A stretch of DNA of 55,651 nucleotides from an uncultured Bacteroidales bacterium (GCA_944325445.1 CALVAG010000001.1:1-55651); one strand, 5' to 3'. Counted from the first letter of the stretch, positions 24,368-34,052 are shown. Numbers and translations are program-made. The notes: generated by a model from the sequence alone, not told the origin.

Positions 24368-26500
24368 ATGGAACGGTATCGGAAGGGCTGTATTTCCATG
24401 TTGCTCTCTGCCCTGCTGCTCGTCTCATGCGGAAAGGACGAGTACGACTTCAAAGAGGAGGGAGAGGTCTGTTTTGCGCTCTCTGCCGAGTATGTGACAT
24501 CTGCGGTGAAGTCATATAGCGAGGGGGATTTCAGCATAGATGATTTTACGCTGGAGATCTTCAATGAGGAGGGGGTAAAGATAAAGAGGTGGAAATACGG
24601 TGAGATAAAAAACGAGAGCGTAAGGCTCAATGCCGGCTATAAGAAGGCTGTGGCCTTTTACGGAGATTCGCTTGCAGCCGGTTTCGATGTAATCTACTTT
24701 GCAGGCGAAAGCGAGTTTACGGTCGCAGGGCAGAGTACCACACCTGTTTCCATAACCTGCAGACAATCCAATGTGGAGATTGCGGTGGAATGGGGTGAAT
24801 ATATAAGGCGGGATTATTCCGATTTTACTCTAAGGATGCGCAGGGACGGGGCGAAAGGGGAGCTTCTTTTCGGAAAGGAGGAGAAGCGCAGCGGCTATAT
24901 TCCGGCAGGCGAACTCGAGATGGAGATAACCCTTACAGATAACGGGGGCAAAAGTCGCACATACTCGCCGCAGCCCTTGCAGGCGGCTCCGAACGATTTC
25001 ATAAAACTGACCATAGATACAAAGGAGCCGGATCCGGAACAGACGGAGTTGAGCATAGAGATAGACAGGACAACCGTTGATTTTACGGAGGAGATTACCA
25101 TTCCGGCAATACTTGTGGCCAAGGCCGCACCTTCATTCACGTTCCGAGGTGCGGCGGAACAGAGTTCCGCATCGGTCTCTGCCGTGGAGGGTACGACTCC
25201 GGAAGAGAGCCTGAAACTCGAAATATCTGCACCGGGCTATGTAAAGAGCTGCGAGCTTGTAAGCGAAGTCACTATGCCTTCGGGCGTGGAGTGGCCCGCA
25301 TCGATAGATTTGCTGGGCGCGGAGACGGAGAAACTTGCCGTTTTAAAGGAGCAGGGGCTCGCATGGGATTTCTCGGACGGGCGTAACGCCTATGTGGATT
25401 TTTCCGCTCTCGTAAAGAACCTCAGGATAGACGGGGCCGGCGGCACGGGAAAGATGACTCTCAAGGTTACTGACGGAAAAGGGAAGGAGGAGAGCTTTGT
25501 CCTCGATTTTGCCATTGCCGAGGCTGATGTCTCTCTGGCAGAGGTGCACGATTATGATATGTGGGCCAAAAAGGCCTATGTCACTGTAAGCACTGAAACC
25601 GGCGATGCCTCCAATCTCTCCGTGGAGATGAGCGCGGACGGAGGGTTGAATTGGACAACCCCCAAGATGAACGAAGTTTCGTCGGATGCCTCTTCAAAGA
25701 GGTTCGAGATTACGGGGCTTGCACCGGAGACTTCATATAATTTCAGGGGTGCATACCTCTCCACCCGTTCCGCAGATGCTGCCGGGACAACGGAGGCGGC
25801 CGCACAGGTGCCGAACAGCGGATTCGAGGAGTGGAGCGAGTGGGAGTATAGAGTTTATAATGCGGTGATTTCATCAAATGATGTATATCAGACCAATTAT
25901 GGCCCGTATGCCTCTTCAGACTCAAAATGGTGGGACTGCAACAATTCTGAAACTACACCGGAAGACAGAACAATTAGTAACTACACATATAAGTCGTTCC
26001 CGATGGTTACGTATGTGCCGGGGAACGGCAGCAGCAGGGCTGCACAGATAATGACCATTGCAATAAGCAATTATGCAATTTCGAGTACCGCTCCTTTTCC
26101 TACAGTATGCGCCGGGAGGCTTTTTTCAGGTGATTACGGTGGACAGAACAGCCGTCCGTTTGCATCAAGGCCTTCTGCAATAAGTTTTGATTACAAATAT
26201 GTACAGCATGAATCGGATAAATTCAAGGTGAATGTAACAGTCTGGAGCAGCGGTACTGCAATAGGTACTGGTACGCTCGAAGAGGCGGCCTCTTCCGGCT
26301 GGGAAACGGCAAATGTAGAGATTGTCTACAGCGACACTGCAAAAACCGCGACCGACATATCAGTAGAGTTCAGCTCGTCCAGCGCGGGCGGAACACCGCC
26401 GTGGAAGTATAATCAATCCATAACCTACGGCGGAGATAAAACCGCGAGTGTTCACGGCGGAAGTATCCTTACCGTAGATAATCTCGAAATGGTCTATTGA
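24368..26500 (+). CDS. Surface lipoprotein with DUF4493 and a divergent PCMD domain
   Basis: This 710-residue lipoprotein has a signal sequence with lipobox LLVSC (MERYRKGCISMLLSALLLVSCG). Residues about 30-220 resemble DUF4493 (DDFTLEIFNEEGVKIKRWKYGEI and following). A middle region of beta-rich repeats includes a fibronectin-like stretch (LAPETSYNFRGAYL). The C-terminal 230 residues (GFEEWSEWEYRVYNA, SKWWDCNN, AGRLFSGDYGG) fit a divergent PCMD, the putative carbohydrate metabolism domain. It is the first gene of a five-gene run that encodes a beta-barrel protein and three more lipoproteins. Acidic residues are common after the lipobox Cys (GKDEYDFKEE), which favours outer-membrane surface export. 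Function is unknown. An ATG 21 bases upstream is a possible alternative start. Confidence 0.8.
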   Translation: MERYRKGCISMLLSALLLVSCGKDEYDFKEEGEVCFALSAEYVTSAVKSYSEGDFSIDDFTLEIFNEEGVKIKRWKYGEIKNESVRLNAGYKKAVAFYGDSLAAGFDVIYFAGESEFTVAGQSTTPVSITCRQSNVEIAVEWGEYIRRDYSDFTLRMRRDGAKGELLFGKEEKRSGYIPAGELEMEITLTDNGGKSRTYSPQPLQAAPNDFIKLTIDTKEPDPEQTELSIEIDRTTVDFTEEITIPAILVAKAAPSFTFRGAAEQSSASVSAVEGTTPEESLKLEISAPGYVKSCELVSEVTMPSGVEWPASIDLLGAETEKLAVLKEQGLAWDFSDGRNAYVDFSALVKNLRIDGAGGTGKMTLKVTDGKGKEESFVLDFAIAEADVSLAEVHDYDMWAKKAYVTVSTETGDASNLSVEMSADGGLNWTTPKMNEVSSDASSKRFEITGLAPETSYNFRGAYLSTRSADAAGTTEAAAQVPNSGFEEWSEWEYRVYNAVISSNDVYQTNYGPYASSDSKWWDCNNSETTPEDRTISNYTYKSFPMVTYVPGNGSSRAAQIMTIAISNYAISSTAPFPTVCAGRLFSGDYGGQNSRPFASRPSAISFDYKYVQHESDKFKVNVTVWSSGTAIGTGTLEEAASSGWETANVEIVYSDTAKTATDISVEFSSSSAGGTPPWKYNQSITYGGDKTASVHGGSILTVDNLEMVY

Positions 26501-26534
26501 CCGTTGTTTAATTTGGCAATATGAAAATAACGAT

Positions 26535-27770
26535 ATGAAAAGATTTATTTTTCTGGCGCTTTCGGCAGTCATGATACTGTCGGGCTGCTCAAAGGAGGGG
26601 AATTTCAATAACATCGGCGGAGAGTACGGAACGGTTTCCATAAAGCTTGCAAGCGATGGACGGTTCGTTACAAAATCCGGGGAGAATGTAGATGTAAACG
26701 CCTTCTATGTAAAGATAAAACAGGGCGAGACCACTGTAAAATCGTATGACAGATATTCCGATATGCCGAATACGATTGATATCGCTCCCGGAAGCTATAC
26801 CATTGAGGCGGGCAGCGCGGCCGCTGCGGATGCGGCTTGGGATCAGCCCGTATATTACGGTACGCAACAGTTCGATGTAAAGGCCGGAGACGTGCTCTCG
26901 CTTAGCGTGACCTGTTCTCTCTCGAATATGAAGGTTACGGTTACCTGTACAGATAACTTCTTCAACGAGATGGAGGATGATTTCGAAATCGCCATAACCA
27001 ACGGCAAGGGGACGCTTATCTATAACAAGGCGAAGATAGAGGCCGGGGAGAGCGGATATTTCAGCGTCGGGACGCTTACGATAGACCTTACAGCCAAAAG
27101 AAAGGGAACGGGCGACAAGATAATAGACCACAGGAGCATATCCGACGGCGCTGCAAAGGACCATTTCATATTGAATTTCGATGCGGTGCTCACGGGCGAG
27201 ATAGGTCTGGGAGCGAACGGGATAACTTTGGATTATACCTTGAACAACAGGGAGGAGCATATAATAGTCCCGGGAGAAGACGAGACTCCGGTCGATCCTG
27301 ATCCGGAGGACGAATACCTGCCTGCGATAGGCGGAAACGGAATCGAGGATTCTCCTATAACATTGTCGAAAGCCGCTTCTTCCGCAACAGGCTTTGCAAT
27401 GACTGTGGATGTAAACATAGCGACCCTCAATTCTAAGACTATTGACAATATTCTTGTTACCATTTCAGGCCCTGAAAGTTTTGTTAGTGCGGTCAATATG
27501 TTGGGGCTCGGCGGTGAGTTCAGCATTGTGGATTTCAGTGGTACAGCCGGGGAGGCAAGGAAAGAGAAGCTTGTCGGTCTTGGTTTGATAGAAGATCCGT
27601 CGGTATCTCAGATAAAGGGAACATCGAACTATACATTCAGTATAGGCAGTTTCATGGGGCCTTTGGCGGCTATCACATTTGCCGGAGATGTTGTGAACTT
27701 CAAAATAAAAGTCATCGACAGCGATAATAAGGAGGCTTCTGCAACCTGCACCATAAATATTGTCGAGTAG
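26535..27770 (+). CDS. DUF4493 lipoprotein
   Basis: This 411-residue lipoprotein begins MKRFIFLALSAVMILSGCSK with a clear lipobox. Residues about 30-240 are DUF4493: GTVSIKLASDGRFVTKSGENV, VKSYDRYSDMPNTIDIAPGSYTIEAG, then SLSNMKVTVTC. A Pro/Asp/Glu hinge (EDETPVDPDPEDEYLP) leads to a separate C-terminal beta domain of about 145 residues that has no match I know. Its DUF4493 part is clearly related to that of the next gene. It is the second gene of the locus. An extracellular role is inferred from the signal and the neighbours. Confidence 0.82.
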   Translation: MKRFIFLALSAVMILSGCSKEGNFNNIGGEYGTVSIKLASDGRFVTKSGENVDVNAFYVKIKQGETTVKSYDRYSDMPNTIDIAPGSYTIEAGSAAAADAAWDQPVYYGTQQFDVKAGDVLSLSVTCSLSNMKVTVTCTDNFFNEMEDDFEIAITNGKGTLIYNKAKIEAGESGYFSVGTLTIDLTAKRKGTGDKIIDHRSISDGAAKDHFILNFDAVLTGEIGLGANGITLDYTLNNREEHIIVPGEDETPVDPDPEDEYLPAIGGNGIEDSPITLSKAASSATGFAMTVDVNIATLNSKTIDNILVTISGPESFVSAVNMLGLGGEFSIVDFSGTAGEARKEKLVGLGLIEDPSVSQIKGTSNYTFSIGSFMGPLAAITFAGDVVNFKIKVIDSDNKEASATCTINIVE

Positions 27771-27778
27771 GAGGAGAT

Positions 27779-29893
27779 ATGAGAAGTTCGAGATTTGGCA
27801 TATTCTTTATGGCCGTACTCCTTTCCGCTCTCTTTCAGGGGTGCGAAAAGGAGGGGCTTGACGGCAATGCCGGCTATATAGTCCTGAACATATCGCAGGA
27901 CAAGTCGGTCGAGGTGGTAACCAAGGCCGGGGAGGAACCCGTATTCAGGATAGAGGTGATGAATTCCGAGGGCGTTATAGTAAAATCGTACGACAACCAT
28001 AATGAACTTGTAGAGAATCCGCTCAAACTCGTTCCGGGGACCTATACCGTAAAGGGAAGTACAGGGGAGTATGGAGGCGATGCGGCATTCGGAAAGCCGT
28101 TCTATAGCGGCGAGACGGAGGTGACGGTGGAGGCCGGAAAAATCTCCACCGCCAAAGTCGTATGCACGCTCTCTCAGGTAAAGGTTACCGTTAAGTGCGG
28201 CAGCGATGTGACCGACAATTTCAAGGAGGTGATGGTGACAGTCACCAACCAGGACGGTTTCGGCACAAAAAACAATCTCATATACAGTTATACCGACGGT
28301 ACAATGGAAAATGAGGGCTACTTCGCCTGCACGGGAGTGCTCAATTACAAGGTATATCTTGTAAACCACGATAATGAAATATCGGACGGGGAGATTGCCG
28401 GCACTCTGGACAACGTTAAGGCCAAGGAGCATTATATCCTGAATCTTGCCATGTCCGGCGAGGATCTTGGAGGAGCGCTCGTTCCGGGAATAGGCGTAGA
28501 CAATACGACCAATGACAAATATTTCAATATCCCTGTCATACTTGATAAAAAGGAGAAGCCCGCTTTCGGATCGGAAGTGTTCGATATCGGCGGCAATACA
28601 TATATAGCGCAGAATTCTGCTGTCGAATACAAGTTGGACATTACCGCAAAGGCGGGGCTCGAGAGCCTTGTGCTGAGCCACAGCGAACCTGCATTTACTG
28701 CGAAGAGGCTGCCTGAATCCGTAGAACTGCTCGGCGGCGCAGCCCTGGCTTCGGCAGACAACCTGATAGGCGTCGTAAGGACCGAAGAGGGGGTTACAGT
28801 AGATTTTACCGCACTCTTCAAGGGATTGGAGATAGGCGGCTACTCCTTTAAACTTGAAGCTCTGGACAGGCAGTACCAGTTGGTAACCCAAGAGTTTGCC
28901 ATAGAGGTAATCCCCGATGTGGAGACGACGGCCATTGAAGCGGATGCATGGGGAAGGCATGCTTTCCTTTACGGAACCTATAATACGGCCCAGCAGCCGG
29001 CAGGGCTCAGGTTCGAGTATAGGAAAAACGGCGAGCAGGAGTGGATTCCGGTAACGGATATTACCGTAAAAGACAAGAATTTCAATGCCGTTGTAACCGG
29101 GCTCGACCCACGTACAGAATATGTTTTCAGAACGGTTTCAGACAAGGAGCCTTCCAATGAAATATCATTTACCACCCTCGGGGCGGAGCAGATAGAGAAT
29201 ATGAGTTTCGACAACTGGTACAAGAACGGGAAACATTATTATCCCGATATCGACCTTTCGGCAGAGCATTTCTGGTGGGATTCCGGAAATGAAGGGGCCA
29301 ATACTCTGAGTGAAGTGAATCCTACATCTTGGACCGATGTGGTGGCAGTATCCGGTGAGAACAAAAAAGCGGCACAACTGAAGACCGAATATGTCCTTAT
29401 AAAACTGGCGGCCGGCAGTCTCTTCCTCGGTGATTTCGGAAGTGTACAGGGAATGTCTGGGGCGTCATTGAATTTCGGCCGGCCTTATGACTGCAAGCCG
29501 CTTTCGCTTAAGGGCTATTACAGTTATGCGCCAAAAGCGATAGACAAAGCGGAAGCTCCCTATGAGAATCTTAAGGGAAAGACGGATATCTGCAATATCT
29601 ATGTGGTGCTGGCAGACTGGCCGTCCGGGACATTCCAGGTAAATACAAATACCGGCACCTTCATAGACTTCGAGAACGACCCCAACATAATCGCCTACGG
29701 CTCGCTTGAAGACAATACCAATACGAACGGTTACAAGCCCTTTGAAATAGAACTGGAGTACAGAAACAACAGACAGCCTACATGCTGCGTGATAGTATGT
29801 ACGGCCAGCAAGTATGGAGACTACTTCACTGGAGGCGTGGGCAGCACTCTGCTGGTAGATGAGTTTGAATTTAACTTCGATTACAAGAAATGA
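27779..29893 (+). CDS. Surface lipoprotein with DUF4493 and PCMD domain
   Basis: This 704-residue lipoprotein begins MRSSRFGIFFMAVLLSALFQGC. The N-terminal 230 residues are DUF4493 (VVTKAGEEPVFRIEV, VKSYDNHNELVENPLKLVPGTYTV, CTLSQVKVTVKC). A middle beta-sandwich region includes a fibronectin-like stretch (VTGLDPRTEYVFRTV). The C-terminal 235 residues are a PCMD domain: MSFDNWYKNGKHYYPDIDL, HFWWDSGNEGANTLSE, and YGDYFTGGVGSTLLVDEFEF at the end. That domain is strongly similar to the one at the end of the locus. A good Shine-Dalgarno-like AGGAGG precedes the ATG. Its stop overlaps the start of the beta-barrel gene by four bases. Confidence 0.85.
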   Translation: MRSSRFGIFFMAVLLSALFQGCEKEGLDGNAGYIVLNISQDKSVEVVTKAGEEPVFRIEVMNSEGVIVKSYDNHNELVENPLKLVPGTYTVKGSTGEYGGDAAFGKPFYSGETEVTVEAGKISTAKVVCTLSQVKVTVKCGSDVTDNFKEVMVTVTNQDGFGTKNNLIYSYTDGTMENEGYFACTGVLNYKVYLVNHDNEISDGEIAGTLDNVKAKEHYILNLAMSGEDLGGALVPGIGVDNTTNDKYFNIPVILDKKEKPAFGSEVFDIGGNTYIAQNSAVEYKLDITAKAGLESLVLSHSEPAFTAKRLPESVELLGGAALASADNLIGVVRTEEGVTVDFTALFKGLEIGGYSFKLEALDRQYQLVTQEFAIEVIPDVETTAIEADAWGRHAFLYGTYNTAQQPAGLRFEYRKNGEQEWIPVTDITVKDKNFNAVVTGLDPRTEYVFRTVSDKEPSNEISFTTLGAEQIENMSFDNWYKNGKHYYPDIDLSAEHFWWDSGNEGANTLSEVNPTSWTDVVAVSGENKKAAQLKTEYVLIKLAAGSLFLGDFGSVQGMSGASLNFGRPYDCKPLSLKGYYSYAPKAIDKAEAPYENLKGKTDICNIYVVLADWPSGTFQVNTNTGTFIDFENDPNIIAYGSLEDNTNTNGYKPFEIELEYRNNRQPTCCVIVCTASKYGDYFTGGVGSTLLVDEFEFNFDYKK

Positions 29894-30723
29894 GTTTTTC
29901 CGTAAAAACAGTATCTGCATTGCTGCTTATGCTGCTCCCCCTTGCACTGGCGGGGCAGCAGGAGCAGCATGCGCTTGCTGCCCCAGAAGCGAAGGAGGTG
30001 CAGCAGACCACTGCTTTCGACCGCGGTATAGAGAACAGTGTATTTGTCCCCAAGGGCCAGTGGCTTATGGGAGGTTCCTTTTCATACGGGGAGAATACGG
30101 CCGACAATTATGAACTGCTCATAATAGATGACATAAGGGGGACCAACTACTCCTTTAAGGTCAGCCCCTATTTCGCCTATTTCCTGAAAGACAATTTGTG
30201 CGTGGGGGCGAGATTCGGCTATACCCGTTCGATGATAAAGCTGAATTCCACCTCCATAAACATTTCGGATGATTTGAACTTCGATATCGAGAACTTTTAC
30301 AACCTGCGCCATGTCTATTCCGGTTCGCTCTTTATGAGAAACTATATAAGTTTCGGCAAGAGCAAGACCTTCGCCTTTTTCAACGAAGTGCGCCTTACTG
30401 CGGGCGGCGGCCAGGGAAAGCATATTTCCGGAACCGGAGACGCCCTCACAGGGTCGTATCAGGATATACTGGAACTGGAGTTGGGCATAATACCGGGCCT
30501 TACCATTTTCATTGCCAACAATGTGGCGGTCGAAGCCTCTGTGAATGTATTGGGTTTCAGCTATAAAAAATATTCACAGACACGCGACCGCATATATGAG
30601 GGCAGTTTCGAGCATAGCGGGGTGGACTTTAAGGTGGATATATTTTCCATAAACATAGGAGTCTCGTTTTATTTCGACAAACTGAACCTTATGGGGCCTT
30701 TCAAGAAAAAGAAGAAGATATGA
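29890..30723 (+). CDS. Outer-membrane beta-barrel protein of the PCMD locus
   Basis: This 277-residue protein has a signal peptide (MSFSVKTVSALLLMLLPLALAG). After a short polar segment it shows alternating beta-strands with aromatic ends: GQWLMGGSFSYGE, SFKVSPYFAYFLKDNLCVGARFGY, GSLFMRNYISFGKSKTFAFFNEV and a final INIGVSFYF. The pattern fits an eight- to ten-strand OmpA-like barrel without a peptidoglycan-binding domain. A very basic tail (MGPFKKKKKI) follows the last strand. ATGA overlaps join it to the genes on both sides, so its product is probably needed in step with the lipoproteins, perhaps as an anchor or channel. Confidence 0.82.
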   Translation: MSFSVKTVSALLLMLLPLALAGQQEQHALAAPEAKEVQQTTAFDRGIENSVFVPKGQWLMGGSFSYGENTADNYELLIIDDIRGTNYSFKVSPYFAYFLKDNLCVGARFGYTRSMIKLNSTSINISDDLNFDIENFYNLRHVYSGSLFMRNYISFGKSKTFAFFNEVRLTAGGGQGKHISGTGDALTGSYQDILELELGIIPGLTIFIANNVAVEASVNVLGFSYKKYSQTRDRIYEGSFEHSGVDFKVDIFSINIGVSFYFDKLNLMGPFKKKKKI

Positions 30724-32279
30724 GAGAGCGGGTGAAGAAAATAGTAAAAGCGGTTTTGACACCGCTGTTGTTTGCGGCCGCAGTCTCCTGTATAAACAAC
30801 GATATTCCCTATCCCAAGATAGTTGCAGAGATAACTGCCTTCAGGGTGGAGGGGCAGACATCCGATGCCGTAATAAATACGACCGACAGGAACGTTACGG
30901 TAGATCTGGCCGATACTGTGGATCTCAAGCATGTCACCCTGCTGCAGTTCGAGGTCTCAAACAATGCCGCAGTTACGCCGGAGATAGCTGCATCGATGGA
31001 CCTCTCGGAACCTCGCATATTTACGCTTACAACATATCAGGATTACCTCTGGACAATAAATGCGACCCAGACGATAGAGCGTTACGTAAGGGCGGAGAAC
31101 CAGATAGGAAATGCCATTTTCGATGAATACAGCAAAATAGCATTGGTTACGGTCTCGTCTGAAACGCAGCTCGACAACATGCATGTTACGGAGATGAAAC
31201 TCGGGCCGGAGGGAAGCTCCATAACTCCCGATTTTACCTCGGTTACTGATTTCTCCGTTTCGAGAGAGTTTACATGGCATTACAAGGAGAGAAGCGAGAC
31301 CTGGACCGTTAAGGTAGTGCAGTCTCCGGAAGGGACCGTTACCGGGGCGGTAAATGCCTTTGCGCGCCGCGCAATCGTGAACGGGGAGTTCCAGGCCGGT
31401 TCCGCTTCTCCTACATTTCTCTACAGAAAGAGTTCGGAGAGCGAATGGAGTACCTTTTCGGGCAGTGTAACTGTCAATGGCGGCGCCTTTTCCGCTACCA
31501 TTACGGGGCTGGAGCCCTCTACGGAGTATGCGGTCAAGGCTTCGGCAGGCGGAATGGAGGGGGCAGAGGTTTTGTTTACAACCGAGGCGGAGCAGCATGT
31601 GGAGAATATGGATTTCGAAAACTGGATAAAGGAGGGTAAAAGCTGGTTTCCCAATCTCGACCTTTCGGATGCCCACTACTTTTGGGATACGGGAAACAAG
31701 GGGGCGAACACGCTTTCCGAAAAGAATCCTACCATGCCCGAAGAGAGTGTGGTCATAAGCGGCAAAAGCGCGAAAATGGCCTCTACGGCGGTTCTCGGGA
31801 TATTCGCGGCAGGCAATATATATACCGGCAAGTATGTGAGCACTACCGGAATAGGCGCAAGGCTCGATTTCGGAATTCCCTTTACTTCGCGCCCTACGGG
31901 AATTAAGGGGTACTACTATTATACTCCGGGGGTTGTAGACAAGGCGGATGATGCGCATTCGTATCTGCTCGGGCAGAACGATACCTGTCATATTTATGCG
32001 GTGCTGGCCGATTGGGGAACCCCTTTTCCGCTCAATACCACTACGGGAGAGCTTCTGGATCTTAACAACAATCCCGGGATAATCGCGCTTGCCTCGCTCA
32101 AGGACGGTAAGGGTACCGACGGCTATGTGGAGTTCGATATAAAGTTCGATTACAGAAGTCTGGAGCGCAAGCCTACCCATATTCTGATTGTCGCCTCTGC
32201 CAGCATGTTCGGAGATTACTTTACCGGCAGCACCTCGTCGGTTCTCTATGCGGACGAATTCGAACTTACCTACGAATAA
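30720..32279 (+). CDS. PCMD domain surface lipoprotein
   Basis: This 519-residue lipoprotein has a signal sequence with lipobox AAAVSC (MRERVKKIVKAVLTPLLFAA). The N-terminal half holds two DUF5018-like or Ig-like beta modules (ITAFRVEGQTSDAVIN, then VTEMKLGPEGSSITPDFTSV) and a fibronectin-like segment (ITGLEPSTEYAVKAS). The C-terminal 235 residues are a PCMD domain: MDFENWIKEGKSWFPNLDLS, YFWDTGNKGANTLSEKNPT and FGDYFTGSTSSVLYADEFEL. It closes the five-gene locus. PCMD was named as a putative carbohydrate-related domain; a binding role at the surface is possible but unproven. Confidence 0.85.
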   Translation: MRERVKKIVKAVLTPLLFAAAVSCINNDIPYPKIVAEITAFRVEGQTSDAVINTTDRNVTVDLADTVDLKHVTLLQFEVSNNAAVTPEIAASMDLSEPRIFTLTTYQDYLWTINATQTIERYVRAENQIGNAIFDEYSKIALVTVSSETQLDNMHVTEMKLGPEGSSITPDFTSVTDFSVSREFTWHYKERSETWTVKVVQSPEGTVTGAVNAFARRAIVNGEFQAGSASPTFLYRKSSESEWSTFSGSVTVNGGAFSATITGLEPSTEYAVKASAGGMEGAEVLFTTEAEQHVENMDFENWIKEGKSWFPNLDLSDAHYFWDTGNKGANTLSEKNPTMPEESVVISGKSAKMASTAVLGIFAAGNIYTGKYVSTTGIGARLDFGIPFTSRPTGIKGYYYYTPGVVDKADDAHSYLLGQNDTCHIYAVLADWGTPFPLNTTTGELLDLNNNPGIIALASLKDGKGTDGYVEFDIKFDYRSLERKPTHILIVASASMFGDYFTGSTSSVLYADEFELTYE

Positions 32280-32309
32280 CGCCTCCGCTGCATATTTTTA
32301 TGCTTACGG

Positions 32310-32340
32310 TTTGTTACAATAATTTTTTTTTCTACTTTTG
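32310..32340 (+). promoter_or_regulatory. Consensus promoter of the leuACDB operon
   Basis: TTTG at 32310-32313 and TACTTTTG at 32333-32340 are separated by exactly 19 bases, matching the Bacteroidetes -33/-7 consensus in full. The predicted leader before leuA is about 200 bases. Confidence 0.75.
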
Positions 32341-32376
32341 TAGACGCAATCCGTCGGGTTGCCTGATATGATATTT

Positions 32377-32430
32377 ATGAAAAGTTTCCGACTGTCACTA
32401 CTGCATTTGTTGCTCGCCTGCAAAGCGTGA
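32377..32430 (+). CDS. Leu-rich leader peptide of the leu operon
   Basis: The 17-codon frame MKSFRLSLLHLLLACKA has Leu at six of the eight codons 6-13 (CTG, CTA, CTG, TTG, TTG, CTC, with Ser and His between). It lies between a consensus promoter and a terminator-like hairpin upstream of leuA. This is the layout of leader-peptide attenuation of leucine biosynthesis: slow translation of the Leu run when Leu-tRNA is scarce favours read-through. The stop TGA is part of TGAGAG, which could pair with CTCTCA at 32480-32485 next to the terminator arm. Confidence 0.8.
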   Translation: MKSFRLSLLHLLLACKA

Positions 32431-32473
32431 GAGGATGCTTCTGTACAGTTCGGAATAGAAAAGATACTTGTTG

Positions 32474-32508
32474 GGGCTGCTCTCATTTGAATATGCGGGC
32501 AGCCCTTT
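32474..32508 (+). terminator. Terminator-like hairpin in the leuA leader (attenuator)
   Basis: GGGCTGC (32474-32480) pairs perfectly with GCAGCCC (32499-32505) over an 18-base loop. Only TTT follows, so the stem is strong but the T-run is short. It ends about 40 bases before the leuA ATG. It is the expected terminator of the leu attenuator, but the weak T-run leaves some doubt. Confidence 0.6.
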
Positions 32509-32549
32509 GAATTATGATGAAGTTATAAATCGTAACCATTTTTTGAGAT

Positions 32550-34049
32550 ATGGAAGAGAAAAAGATTTACATTTTCGATACTACCCTCAGAGACGGGGAG
32601 CAGGTGCCGGGATGCCAGTTGAACACGATAGAAAAGGTGGAGCTGGCAAAATCGCTGGAACAGCTCAAGGTTGATATAATCGAGTGCGGATTCCCGGTTT
32701 CGAGCCCCGGAGATTTCAATTCGGTAGTTGAAATTTCAAAAAACATAAAGGAGAGCACGGTCTGCGCCCTTACGCGTGCCGTGGAGAAAGATATTGAAGT
32801 GGCCGCCGAGGCGCTGCACTTTGCAAAGAGGGGCAGGATCCATACCGGAATAGGCACCTCCGACCCTCATATAAAATACAAGTTCAACTCCAACAGGGAG
32901 GAGATAATAGAGAGGGCGGTAAAGGCCGTGAAATATGCAAGGAAGTTCATAGACGACGTAGAGTTTTATGCCGAGGATGCGGGAAGGACGGATAACGAGT
33001 ATCTTGCAAGGGTAGTGGAGGCCGTAATTGCAGCAGGCGCCACTGTGGTGAATATTCCGGATACCACGGGATATTGCACTCCGTGGGAGTATGGGGAGAA
33101 GATAAAGTATCTCGTGGAGCATGTGCCCAACGTAGACAAGGCCATTCTTTCCACCCACTGCCACAACGATCTGGGAATGGCTACGGCCAATACCATATCC
33201 GGCATAATGAACGGGGCGCGCCAGGCGGAAGTTACGATAAACGGAATCGGAGAAAGGGCCGGGAACACCTCTCTCGAGGAGGTTGTAATGACCCTCAAGT
33301 GCAGGAAGGACCTGCCTTTCTACACGGATATAGATACGAAGCAGATATACAAGAATTCGCGTCTTGTCTCCACGCTCATGCGCATGCCGGTGCAGCCGAA
33401 CAAGGCTATAGTCGGGCGCAACGCCTTTGCACACTCGTCGGGCATACACCAGGACGGAGTGCTCAAGAACAGGGAGAACTACGAAATCATAGATCCCGTA
33501 GACGTAGGCGTGAACGATTCCGTAATTGCCCTTACGGCACGCAGCGGCAGGGCTGCTCTCAACCACCATTACCAGAGACTGGGTATCAACCTCACCAACG
33601 AGGAGCTTAACGCTGCCTATGAGAAGTTCCTGCTCCTTGCAGACCGCAAGAAGGATGTGAACGACAGCGATCTGCTCATAATAGTGGGCGTAAACAGAAG
33701 CGAGGCGGCCAGAAAGGTAAGGCTCAAATTCCTGCAGGTTGTCTGCGGAAAGAGTTCTGTTCCAATGGCTACCGTAAAATTGAACATAGACGGTGAGATC
33801 TGCGAGGCGACCTCATCCGGCAACGGGCCTATAGATGCAGCTTTTTCTGCTGTAAAGAAATTGGTAAACAGGAAAATAGTAGTGGAGGAGTTTTTGGTGC
33901 AGGCGATAACGCGCGGCAGCGACGATGTTGGAAAGGTGCATGTGCAGGTCGAGAACAGAGGCAATCTCTATTACGGATTCTCCGCCAATACGGATATAAT
34001 AACGGCATCGGTCGAAGCCTTTGTAGACGCAATATCAAAATTCATATAA
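32550..34049 (+). CDS. leuA: 2-isopropylmalate synthase
   Basis: The enzyme condenses acetyl-CoA with 2-ketoisovalerate, the first committed step to leucine. The protein has 499 residues. Motifs are [15 protein letters not shown] near residue 10, [13 protein letters not shown], the metal-binding [14 protein letters not shown] near 200 and [15 protein letters not shown]. The C-terminal 130 residues form the leucine-binding regulatory domain, so feedback inhibition adds to the leader control. It is first in leuA-leuC-leuD-leuB, with leuC three bases after the stop. Confidence 0.96.
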   Translation: MEEKKIYIFDTTLRDGEQVPGCQLNTIEKVELAKSLEQLKVDIIECGFPVSSPGDFNSVVEISKNIKESTVCALTRAVEKDIEVAAEALHFAKRGRIHTGIGTSDPHIKYKFNSNREEIIERAVKAVKYARKFIDDVEFYAEDAGRTDNEYLARVVEAVIAAGATVVNIPDTTGYCTPWEYGEKIKYLVEHVPNVDKAILSTHCHNDLGMATANTISGIMNGARQAEVTINGIGERAGNTSLEEVVMTLKCRKDLPFYTDIDTKQIYKNSRLVSTLMRMPVQPNKAIVGRNAFAHSSGIHQDGVLKNRENYEIIDPVDVGVNDSVIALTARSGRAALNHHYQRLGINLTNEELNAAYEKFLLLADRKKDVNDSDLLIIVGVNRSEAARKVRLKFLQVVCGKSSVPMATVKLNIDGEICEATSSGNGPIDAAFSAVKKLVNRKIVVEEFLVQAITRGSDDVGKVHVQVENRGNLYYGFSANTDIITASVEAFVDAISKFI

Positions 34050-34052
34050 AGT

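Noticed and set aside
27629..28960. 443-codon open frame on the minus strand inside the DUF4493 genes
   Set aside because: It is antisense to two genes with lipoboxes and conserved domains, and its own sequence shows no motif or signal.
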